DNA of 64,000 bases from CALECP01 sp964389925 (GTDB lineage: Bacteria; Chloroflexota; Anaerolineae; Promineifilales; Promineifilaceae), in NCBI GenBank assembly GCA_964389925.1, contig CAYMGE010000019.1:10500-74499 (forward strand), written 5' to 3'. Within the stretch, counting starts at the first letter, position 1, and each line of letters begins with the position of its first letter. This document shows, piece after piece, positions 52,177-59,821 of the stretch. Position numbers and translations under genes: made by a program. Under the pieces are notes generated by a model. The model saw only the letters and a program-made list of their open reading frames with translations, had not been told where the DNA came from and did no database searches.

Positions 52177-52920
52177 ATGTACTCCACAAAAAACCGCTGG
52201 ATCGTTCAATTTACACAAAGACCAGCGGCAATATCCCGCCTCTTCTGTTTCGCACACGCAGGAGGTGGATCACTTGCCTTTCGCAAATGGGCGGACGAAT
52301 TACCAGCCCATGTTGAGCTATCCGCGATTCGTCTGCCGGGTCGAGAGTCGCGCATGAGCGAGGCGCACATCATGAATTGGCCTGAGTTAGTCAGCCAGAT
52401 CGTGGCGGCGTTGCCAACTGATTTACCGTTTGCGTTTTTTGGTCACAGCTTGGGCGCGCTGGTTGCCTATGAAGTGGCGCAGGCGTTGCAGCAGGATAAG
52501 CGACCATCGCCATATACACTGTTTGTGTCGGGGCGGTCTGCGCCTCACCTGCCCGTTCTGTCCGAGAAAATCGCCCATCTGACGGACGATGATTTTGTGG
52601 TCGCGTTGCAAGCACGTTACGGCGCGATCCCGACCGTCATCCGAGACAATCCAAAGCTGCTGCAAATTTTTCTGCCGACAATGCGGGCGGATTTTACGCT
52701 TGTCGAAACACACTGCTATCAGCAGACGGACAAATTAACCTGTCCAATTGTCGCGTTTGGTGGCGCAGATGATTATGTGACGGAGGAAAGGTTAGTGGCT
52801 TGGGGGGAGCTGACATCGGCCGATCTCCACCACCACATCTTTCCCGGCGGACATTTCTACCTCGAAGAACAGCGCACGGCGTTGCTCGATACGTTGAGTC
52901 GCTATCTTCACCCTTCGTAA
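52177..52920 (+). CDS. Type II thioesterase (GrsT/RifR-like)
   Basis: 247 residues. 'FCFAHAGGGSLAFRKWADEL' and 'IRLPGRESRM' open the protein, the nucleophile is in 'FFGHSLGALVAYEVA', and the His is in 'GGHFYLEEQ'. These alpha/beta hydrolases clear mis-loaded acyl groups from carrier proteins in NRPS/PKS systems, which strongly supports a carrier-protein pathway here. It ends exactly where the reverse-strand gene ends, with no bases between the stop codons. Confidence 0.92.
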   Translation: MYSTKNRWIVQFTQRPAAISRLFCFAHAGGGSLAFRKWADELPAHVELSAIRLPGRESRMSEAHIMNWPELVSQIVAALPTDLPFAFFGHSLGALVAYEVAQALQQDKRPSPYTLFVSGRSAPHLPVLSEKIAHLTDDDFVVALQARYGAIPTVIRDNPKLLQIFLPTMRADFTLVETHCYQQTDKLTCPIVAFGGADDYVTEERLVAWGELTSADLHHHIFPGGHFYLEEQRTALLDTLSRYLHPS

Positions 52921-54480
52921 TCAATCTTCACGCTCATGCGTCCATTCCACAACTTCGCGCTTGGCGGTGTCAAAGTTCGCCCCAATCAGGGTGAGCGGCT
53001 TCCCTCTCTGGCGATATTTTCGGGCGTATTCGTGATTTTTGATTTGCTGTAACGCCTCATCTGCGCTCTGATTGAGCTTAAATTCAAAGACAAAAATGCG
53101 TTGCTGTAGTTCAATGATGGCATCGACGCGACCGCGATTGGTTTTGACTTCGGCCGAAATATGCACGCCGATCAGCAGAAAGATCAGATAGAAAATCGTC
53201 TGATAATACTTCTCATAATCTAGCTGCAAATCGTAGTCGATGTTGGCAAAGAAGACGCTCAATATCTCAAAAAAACGCTCCAAGTCATCTACCTGCAACG
53301 CCCGCACCAACTTTCGCAGGTGGCTTTGCGACAGGATAAGCTCCATCTCGTTGTACGCACTGAGCAGGTAGGTCACAAACGCATTCTTAACTTCAAAATT
53401 AGGATAGGACAATGTAAAAACATCGCCAAACAAATCCTGTTGCACCCCTTTAATTGTCAAATAACCCGTTTGAAAGAGCAGAGGCAAGAGACTCAAATGC
53501 TCAATTTCATAGGTGCTGAACTCAATCTCGGAAACCTCGACATAATCGAGTTGACCGATGTCAAAGTCCCGTTCTTTTATTAACTTGATTAGAAAAGTCG
53601 GTGTCCCTGTTTCAAACCAGAAGTTTGAAAAACGGCGATGGAAAAAGAACTGTAACGTTGAGAAAGGATTGTAGACATTTTCGCAATCGGCCGCGAAGCG
53701 ATAGCCGTTGTACCAATTCTGCATACGCTGTAATAGTTCGCTCTGGCTAACATTCTCTTGCGTAGCGATCTGCGCGATATGTTCCCCGAAATAATCTCGA
53801 ATCTCGCCGTCGGTGATGCCCAAAAGCGTCCCGAAATGGGAATTCATTGTGATGTCGTTGAGATGGTTCATCCCAGAGAAGATACCGACACGGCTAAACT
53901 TACTAATTCCTGTGATAAAGACAAACCGTAAATAGGCATCAAGCGATTTGACGGTCGTGTAAAAGCTCTTGAGGGTGTCACGGACGGCCTGCGCGGTGGG
54001 TAGATCGTTGATGTTGTCGAGAATCGGCTTGTCGTATTCGTCAATCAGCAGGACGACCTGTTTTTCACGGCCGAGTTTGATAACGAGATCGACAAATTGA
54101 GCGTCAAACGTATCGTCGATTAAGGTGATTTGATAGTCGTTGGCGATCTGCTGTGAAAAACGCTGGATGTTACGCGCCACGTCCGCTGCACTGTTGGTGT
54201 GGTAGCGGCTAAAGTCGATGTGAATGACGGGGTGCGCTTCCCAAGCGTAATCGCTTTCATCGATCCACAACCCTTTGAAAAGCTCACGATGACCCTGAAA
54301 GAGCGATTTCAACGTCGAAATCAGCAAACTTTTTCCAAAGCGACGTGGACGGGCTAGGAAATAAACGCCTGCTCTTGGATTAACTAATTCGTAAAGAAGG
54401 CGAGTTTTATCGACATAAATAAATCCGCCTTCAATGAGATGTCGAAAATTGTAGGTACTCGCTTGGACTGGTTTAGTCAT
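52921..54480 (-). CDS. AAA-ATPase/PD-(D/E)XK nuclease protein (DUF1703 type)
   Basis: 519 residues from the ATG at 54480; the frame extends to 54534 but the extra residues look untypical. 'FRHLIEGGFIYVDKTRLLYEL' and 'YFLARPRRFGKSLLISTLKS' (Walker A-like), 'VVLLIDEYDKPILDN' (Walker B) and the C-terminal nuclease core 'IIELQQRIFVFEFKLNQS' follow the AAA_like-DUF1703 order. Such genes are multi-copy and mobile-like in many bacteria. It is antisense within the cluster and probably a passenger. Confidence 0.88.
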   Translation of the reverse strand: MTKPVQASTYNFRHLIEGGFIYVDKTRLLYELVNPRAGVYFLARPRRFGKSLLISTLKSLFQGHRELFKGLWIDESDYAWEAHPVIHIDFSRYHTNSAADVARNIQRFSQQIANDYQITLIDDTFDAQFVDLVIKLGREKQVVLLIDEYDKPILDNINDLPTAQAVRDTLKSFYTTVKSLDAYLRFVFITGISKFSRVGIFSGMNHLNDITMNSHFGTLLGITDGEIRDYFGEHIAQIATQENVSQSELLQRMQNWYNGYRFAADCENVYNPFSTLQFFFHRRFSNFWFETGTPTFLIKLIKERDFDIGQLDYVEVSEIEFSTYEIEHLSLLPLLFQTGYLTIKGVQQDLFGDVFTLSYPNFEVKNAFVTYLLSAYNEMELILSQSHLRKLVRALQVDDLERFFEILSVFFANIDYDLQLDYEKYYQTIFYLIFLLIGVHISAEVKTNRGRVDAIIELQQRIFVFEFKLNQSADEALQQIKNHEYARKYRQRGKPLTLIGANFDTAKREVVEWTHERED

Positions 54481-54607
54481 GGTTAGGTTCCTTAAATTCA
54501 CTTGGTAGGTTGCATTCCTATCATTATAGCGCAACTCTCATCCGCGAGATTTGCGGCAAGGACGATGTACTGTTGAGTTTCGGCCGAACTAGAAAAACCA
54601 AAAATTT

Positions 54608-55630
54608 ATGAACTCCCTCAACAACTTCCAGAGTAATCAACAAACAATTTTACAACTGCTCTCCAACGTGCTATCCGCCCGCTGTATTGCGACGGCTGTC
54701 GAACTCGACATCCTTGAGCCGTTGGCAGACAGCGTGCTTTCGGTTGACGCGCTTGCCACTGTGACAGAGACGCACAGTGATGCGCTTCATCGTCTGCTCG
54801 ATGTCCTGCAAGCCCTTGAGGTCGTCTCAGAACCAGAGCCAAATCAGTTCACACTCACCCCACTGGGAGCCTGTCTGACCGATGACGGCGACCATTCTAT
54901 TAAGCAGTTTGTAAACCTCTCATCTCACTTCCATGATTGGTGGCGTGCGCTCCCCCACTCGGTACGCACAGGGGAAAACGGCTTTGAGCAGATGAACGGG
55001 ATGAAGGTCTACCCTTACATCCAGCAAAATCCCGAACTGGCCACAACGTTTGACAAAGGCATAGCCGAAATCGCCAACTACAACAGCGTGACGCTCTTGG
55101 ATTCGTATGATTTTTCGACGGCGACCTGCATCGTCGATGTCGGGGGAGGCATTGGGAAAACGCTTCGCTCGATTTTGCACGCCCATCCAGATGCACACGG
55201 TATATTGTTTGACCTGCCACACGTTGTCGAACGGGTGCGTCCCGTTTTGGCGGCGGAAAAGTTGGACGGTCGCTGTGAAGCTGTCGGTGGTAGTTTTCTG
55301 GAAACTGTTCCCAGCGGTGGCGATCTCTATATCGTCCAGAATACGCTCAACGATTGGCCTGATGCCCAAGCGATTGAAATCCTGTCCAATATCCGTCGTG
55401 CGATTGCGCCAGATGGTCGTCTGCTATTGATTCAGCGTGTTTTGACGGCCGATGCGCCGCTCGGCACACGTTTGATCAATGTGCAGAAGCTGCTGATGCG
55501 TTCGGCCGCAGGTGGTCGCATCCGCACTGACAATCATATCCGCTCGCTCTTTGAAGCGGCAGGCTTCCGCCTAACCAACATCACTCACATGATCTCAGAG
55601 GTCGCGCTCGTTGAAGGTGTACCCGCTTAA
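54608..55630 (+). CDS. O-methyltransferase-family protein with altered catalytic His
   Basis: 340 residues. The N-terminal helical dimerisation domain ('SARCIATAVELDILEPLAD') precedes a SAM domain with 'CIVDVGGGIGKTLRSIL'. Plant-COMT-like relatives carry His-Asp-Trp as the catalytic base motif; here it is Asn248-Asp249-Trp250 ('QNTLNDWPD'). The methyl transfer may therefore not need a general base, target another atom, or be lost. A phenolic 4-hydroxybenzoate unit is a natural candidate substrate (inference). Confidence 0.85.
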   Translation: MNSLNNFQSNQQTILQLLSNVLSARCIATAVELDILEPLADSVLSVDALATVTETHSDALHRLLDVLQALEVVSEPEPNQFTLTPLGACLTDDGDHSIKQFVNLSSHFHDWWRALPHSVRTGENGFEQMNGMKVYPYIQQNPELATTFDKGIAEIANYNSVTLLDSYDFSTATCIVDVGGGIGKTLRSILHAHPDAHGILFDLPHVVERVRPVLAAEKLDGRCEAVGGSFLETVPSGGDLYIVQNTLNDWPDAQAIEILSNIRRAIAPDGRLLLIQRVLTADAPLGTRLINVQKLLMRSAAGGRIRTDNHIRSLFEAAGFRLTNITHMISEVALVEGVPA

Positions 55631-55631
55631 A

Positions 55632-55662
55632 GCATATTGCGTATTGCGTAAACTGGATATGC
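55632..55662. repeat. Fold-back unit of the TATTGCGTA family
   Basis: GCATAT and ATATGC close a loop that holds tandem 'TTGCGTA' units, related to the glgP terminator at 22341-22369. It lies in the 63-base gap before the aminotransferase. Confidence 0.5.
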
Positions 55663-55693
55663 AACACGACCAAGCGAAAGAGTCAAATTTACT

Positions 55694-57067
55694 ATGAATG
55701 AATCACACATTTTCTTTAACAACTTAAAGGGTGGACTCCCCAAAGCTGTTCGCGGCGAAGGAATGTACATCTACGATGAGGATAACAACCGCTACATCGA
55801 CGGCATTGGCGGCCTGTTCGTCAATTCAATCGGTCATGGCGTGCCAGAGATCGCCGACGCGATTGCAGAACAGGCACGCACGCTCAACTTCGTCAACTAC
55901 GTCCAGTTTACAAACGAACCCCGCGAACAACTCGCCAAACACATCATCGACATGGCTCCCGACGGCATGGATCGCGTCTTTTTTGTACCGAGCGGGTCAA
56001 GTGCCAATGAAATCGCGCTACAAATTGCACGCGAGTATCACGTCGAGCGAGGCAATGCGACTAAGTACAAGGTGATTGGACAGTGGCACAACTACTATGG
56101 GATGAGCATCGGTGCGCTGTCGATGTCGGGGAACTTGGCGGTGCGTCGTAAGATGAACATGTCGCCCTACTTTTTGAACTTCCCGCATATTCAGCCACCA
56201 CACTGCTATCAGTGTCCGTTTAATCTAAGCTATCCATCCTGTGGGTTGGCGTGTGCCAACGATTTGCAGCGTGTGATTGAACAGGAGGGACCTGAAAAAA
56301 TATCTGCCTTTATCGCCACGCCAATTATTGGTGGGACGGGTGGTGCGATTGTGCCGCCGCCAGACTACTTCAAGCGTATCCGCGAAATCTGTGACAAGTA
56401 CGATATTCTGTTGATTATCGACGAGGTGATTACGGGCTTCGGCCGATTAGGAACCAACTTCGGCATCGATCATTTTGGCATTACCCCCGACATCATGACC
56501 GCCGCCAAATCGTTGAGCAGCGGCTATGCCGCACACGGTGCGGTGATCGCCCACAAACATATCTGGGACACATTCCGCAACGGTGACAAGCAGCGCATCA
56601 CCTTGTTGTCAACCTTTGCAGGACACCCCCTAAGCTGTGCGGCAAGCCTCGCTGTGCAACGTTACATCGCCAAGCATAACTTGATCGAACGCTGTGCCGA
56701 GCGCGGTGACTATTTCATGGCGGCTCTTAAGCGGATGGCTGAAAACGAGGAGTTGATCGGTGATGTGCGCGGCAAGGGGTTGTTTGTGGGGATTGAATTT
56801 GTCCAAGACCGCACAACCCGTGAGCCATATCCGCGTGAAAGACAGCTCTTTGAAAAGGTTGTCTTCTGCGCCAAGAAGCGCGGTTTGATCGTGTCGGGTC
56901 GTTTTGGCACAGGCACGCGCATGGACGGGGATTTCATCACGATGTCGCCACCCTTCATCATCACGGAAGAAGAGTGTGACGAGATTGTGGCCATCTTGGC
57001 TGACAGCATCAAGGAAGCCAAAACGTTGCTCAACGCATCTGGCACATTTGAAGGGGGCGCAACGTGA
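55694..57067 (+). CDS. Class III (omega) aminotransferase
   Basis: 457 residues. 'GEGMYIYDEDNNRYIDGIGG' opens the fold, 'FFVPSGSSANEIALQ' binds phosphate, 'LLIIDEVITGFGRLG' carries the PLP-stacking Asp, and the Schiff-base Lys is in 'MTAAKSLSSGYA'. 'CYQCPFNLSYPSCGLAC' is typical of omega-amino-acid/amine transaminases. It could convert the aldehyde released by the A-PCP-R protein into a primary amine, the substrate for the amidinotransferase (inference). It overlaps the next gene by four bases. Confidence 0.93.
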   Translation: MNESHIFFNNLKGGLPKAVRGEGMYIYDEDNNRYIDGIGGLFVNSIGHGVPEIADAIAEQARTLNFVNYVQFTNEPREQLAKHIIDMAPDGMDRVFFVPSGSSANEIALQIAREYHVERGNATKYKVIGQWHNYYGMSIGALSMSGNLAVRRKMNMSPYFLNFPHIQPPHCYQCPFNLSYPSCGLACANDLQRVIEQEGPEKISAFIATPIIGGTGGAIVPPPDYFKRIREICDKYDILLIIDEVITGFGRLGTNFGIDHFGITPDIMTAAKSLSSGYAAHGAVIAHKHIWDTFRNGDKQRITLLSTFAGHPLSCAASLAVQRYIAKHNLIERCAERGDYFMAALKRMAENEELIGDVRGKGLFVGIEFVQDRTTREPYPRERQLFEKVVFCAKKRGLIVSGRFGTGTRMDGDFITMSPPFIITEEECDEIVAILADSIKEAKTLLNASGTFEGGAT

Positions 57068-57876
57068 CGCAACGACTCTTTGCTAATTCGTTTCCGCGTG
57101 GTGGCCCATTTCTACTGAGCAGCACGCTAGAGATGTTGGGGTATACCAAATATGGAGGTGGTGATGGTGTGCCATCCGCCTATAACTTCAAGCAGGCACA
57201 GGCGGCAACGATGGGGCGGGAAGTAATTTCGGCCGATTCCCCCACCGCCGTCGCCATTGGCCCCTTTGCCCCCTTCTACGCCGATGCAAGCTGGATGCAC
57301 GCATGGCTCGACGTGCTACCGCGCAACGATCTCTACATCATGGGGCATGTCCCCCACTGTATGGCGGTTTCCACTGTTCTAAATGAACTTGACTATAAGC
57401 ATGTCTTGATTATCCGCGATCCGCGCACGTTGTTATTGGCGTTGCTATACGATACGCACGTCATGCCGCGCTTCTTGATCGAGCCGTTTTCGGCTCTGAC
57501 ATCGGCCGAGCAGCTAACGTTCATGTGGTCAGGTGGGGAAATGGCGAACGTGACGTTACGCGGATTCGCCGCAGTCTATCGGTCGATGGTGGCGTGGCAG
57601 GATGATCGGACGTGCTGTGTCGTTCGCATGGAAGCACTCGGCGGGATGCAAGGAGTGGCACAACAGCACCAAACGGTGATACAGATTGCAGACTACCTCG
57701 ACCTGCCCACCCCGCCCGTCGAAAACCTATCCGCAATAAAAGACCCAACCGCCCACTCATTCCGCACCGACGCGCTGGAAAAATGGGAAGACTATGTTGA
57801 CCGAGAATTGATTGAAAAAGCATGTGACCTGTGCGCCGATCTTGCTGCGAATGCTGGTTACGAGGATTTGATATAA
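57064..57876 (+). CDS. Second sulfotransferase-like protein
   Basis: 270 residues from GTG 57064 (GTGA overlap with the aminotransferase). 'FANSFPRGGPFLLSSTLEML' is the PAPS-binding loop and 'HVLIIRDPRTLLLALL' the 3'-phosphate motif. It is unlike the first sulfotransferase in sequence, so two different positions may be sulfated. The likely catalytic His lies in 'GHVPHCMAVS'. It is co-transcribed with the aminotransferase and the hydrolase that follows. Confidence 0.8.
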   Translation: MTQRLFANSFPRGGPFLLSSTLEMLGYTKYGGGDGVPSAYNFKQAQAATMGREVISADSPTAVAIGPFAPFYADASWMHAWLDVLPRNDLYIMGHVPHCMAVSTVLNELDYKHVLIIRDPRTLLLALLYDTHVMPRFLIEPFSALTSAEQLTFMWSGGEMANVTLRGFAAVYRSMVAWQDDRTCCVVRMEALGGMQGVAQQHQTVIQIADYLDLPTPPVENLSAIKDPTAHSFRTDALEKWEDYVDRELIEKACDLCADLAANAGYEDLI

Positions 57877-57878
57877 CT

Positions 57879-58847
57879 ATGAAAAATTATGAATGGACAC
57901 AAATCGAAACGGGTGGCACAACCATCTGCGCGACAGGCACACCGTATGCGTTTTTTGTGCGCCGAACAGAGAGTAAGCACCTACTGATCTATTTTCAGCC
58001 CGGCGGTGGGAAGGTAGACGGCGTTCCATACGATCCAGACAATCCCGCATTCGATCCATCTGTCTACATTCCAGAAAAGCAGTTTACCGCCCGTGATGAG
58101 CATTGGGACAAGGATAACCCAGAGCAAATGGGCGGCATCTTCAACTTGACAGATGAACGTAATCCATTTTCTGATTACAACATGGTGTTTATCTCTTACT
58201 GTACGGGGGACATGCACTGGGGGAACAATGTCCATAGTGACCTGCATCACAAAGGTTATGTCAACGCGACGACCGTTTTGAACTGGACATACAAGCAGTT
58301 CCCCGATATGGAGCGCGTTTTTATTTCAGGAAGCAGCGCGGGGGCAGCAGGAGCCTCTTTTCACGCGGCCGCCATCGCCACACATTATCCCCACGCAAAG
58401 CTCAATATGTTGACCGATAGCTTAGGTGGCGTGCGGGCATCGCTGCATGATTCGCTTGAGAGCTGGGGGGCGTTTGGGGTGGTGTTGAATACGCTGGGGT
58501 ATGATGATTTATCGGCCGAAGCCCTCAACCTCAACACCCCCTACATCGTCACTGGCAAACGGTTTCCCGACATGACCATCGCCCAATTCAACGCTACCCG
58601 CGATTTTGCCCAAGTCAAGATCGCGGAACATCTTGGAGACGGCACACCGCTTGCAGAACTGCTCAAGCTGAATCACGCTGACATTCGGGCTGAAATCGAT
58701 AACTTTTACACCTATACAGCAGATGACGACATACACGTTATCCTGCGAAAAGACAAGTTTTTTGGTATGAAAACAAACGGCGTGCGTCTGCATGAGTGGG
58801 TCACGGCATTAGCCAATGATCAACAAATTGAGGACGTTATGCCTTAA
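57879..58847 (+). CDS. Pectin-acetylesterase-like serine hydrolase
   Basis: 322 residues from ATG 57879, two bases after the upstream stop. No signal peptide, so it is cytosolic, unlike secreted pectin esterases. 'LIYFQPGGGKVDG' (oxyanion region), 'VFISYCTGDMHWGN' and the nucleophile elbow 'FISGSSAGAAGASFH' match the pectin acetylesterase/notum family. It could remove an ester or release a tethered intermediate in this pathway. The substrate is unknown. Confidence 0.8.
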   Translation: MKNYEWTQIETGGTTICATGTPYAFFVRRTESKHLLIYFQPGGGKVDGVPYDPDNPAFDPSVYIPEKQFTARDEHWDKDNPEQMGGIFNLTDERNPFSDYNMVFISYCTGDMHWGNNVHSDLHHKGYVNATTVLNWTYKQFPDMERVFISGSSAGAAGASFHAAAIATHYPHAKLNMLTDSLGGVRASLHDSLESWGAFGVVLNTLGYDDLSAEALNLNTPYIVTGKRFPDMTIAQFNATRDFAQVKIAEHLGDGTPLAELLKLNHADIRAEIDNFYTYTADDDIHVILRKDKFFGMKTNGVRLHEWVTALANDQQIEDVMP

Positions 58848-58867
58848 ATTCACAGGTGGATATCCAG

Positions 58868-59236
58868 ATGAAACTCAATTCAAACACAATTCTCCCAATT
58901 TTAATCACGCTCGGCGGCGGTATGGCAATTGGCAGTCTGCATAATGCAATGGCACGCGGCCGAATTCCGTCACCAATCGGCTATGTATTTATCGCATCGG
59001 TCTTTTTAGTGTTTGTGGGTGGGCTAATGATTCTCAGCCACTATCAAGACAAATCAGCGACCAACCATCGCACAGCACTGATTTGGGCAATTGTCGTCGC
59101 CGTACTGGGAATTCTAAATGTCCTAACGACACTTTCTGATCCAAATGCTGCATCTATGTTGTTTCATGAATATCTGATTCCGATTACGGGATTATTACAA
59201 ACAGGCAAGCTGTTTACAGAACGATCGTCTGCCTAA
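58868..59236 (+). CDS. Small multi-spanning membrane protein A
   Basis: 122 residues from ATG 58868, with GGTGGA as ribosome site. Three to four hydrophobic helices. It opens 'LPILITLGGGMAIGSLHNAM' and has no charged catalytic motif. I recognise no family. It resembles the next protein in length, helix layout and the 'LGGxMxxG' start, so the pair looks like an old tandem duplication. A transport or channel role is only a guess. Confidence 0.6.
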   Translation: MKLNSNTILPILITLGGGMAIGSLHNAMARGRIPSPIGYVFIASVFLVFVGGLMILSHYQDKSATNHRTALIWAIVVAVLGILNVLTTLSDPNAASMLFHEYLIPITGLLQTGKLFTERSSA

Positions 59237-59238
59237 CA

Positions 59239-59286
59239 GCGTAAACGGTGACACGTAAAGTTGTCTCTTTACGCCTTACGTCTCAC
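59239..59286. repeat. Fold-back spacer between the two small membrane proteins
   Basis: Left arm 59239-59260 ('gcgtaaacggtgacacgtaaag' pattern) and right arm 59267-59286 ('ctttacgccttacgtctcac') are imperfectly complementary. It starts 2 nt after the stop and ends 10 nt before ATG 59297. Confidence 0.6.
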
Positions 59287-59296
59287 ATTCAAACAA

Positions 59297-59658
59297 TGAA
59301 ATTTCCAGCAAAAAGTATTCCTGCATTTTTACTGATGCTCGGCGGCACAATGGGTGTTGGTGCATTCTTGAACCTATTTAGTACAGTTGGCAACCCCATA
59401 ACTGGTGGCGGCGTTGCCTTTATGCTCATCTTAGCAGTTTATGGTTATATCGGATTTTACACCTATAACTATCTCGCATACGGTACAGGCAACGTCAAAG
59501 TTGCATTTGGTATGGCAGCGATCACATCTGTATTCGGTATTGTTATGCTTATCGGTGGTTGGAGTGATGACCAAAAATTCTTTGCACTGTATGAGTTGAT
59601 TAACTATATTGCGCCATTGTTTATCACCATTGCACTTCTGCCAGAAATACGAAAATAA
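59297..59658 (+). CDS. Small multi-spanning membrane protein B
   Basis: 120 residues from ATG 59297; a GTG at 59248 lies in the fold-back and was rejected. Four hydrophobic helices, opening 'IPAFLLMLGGTMGVGAFLNL', related in layout to protein A. It has two short loops and a Lys-ending C-terminus. The family is unknown. Its place between the modifying enzymes and the ThDP enzyme suggests a cluster-specific membrane function. Confidence 0.6.
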
Positions 59659-59690
59659 CAGGTCTTTCGCAGTTGACCGCTCAGAAGCAC

Positions 59691-59707
59691 CCTCCCCTTT
59701 GGGGAGG
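59691..59707. repeat. Hairpin CCTCCCC-ttt-GGGGAGG
   Basis: Seven-base perfect stem followed by 'ttaggtgggggtt', a widely dispersed bacterial intergenic repeat type. It could slow or end transcription after the small membrane protein gene. Confidence 0.55.
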
Positions 59708-59821
59708 TTAGGTGGGGGTTCTACGTAAATCCCGTATAACTCACTTCGCTTTGAGACCAGACATGAAAGGCGACGTTAAAAAATTTCAACGACCTATTCG
59801 TTGTATGCACAGAGAAGAATC

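Noticed and set aside
36935..58847. Saxitoxin- or cylindrospermopsin-type cluster
   Set aside because: The amidinotransferase and sulfotransferases are shared with such pathways, but no SxtA-like or PKS gene is visible and the aryl-acid genes do not fit.
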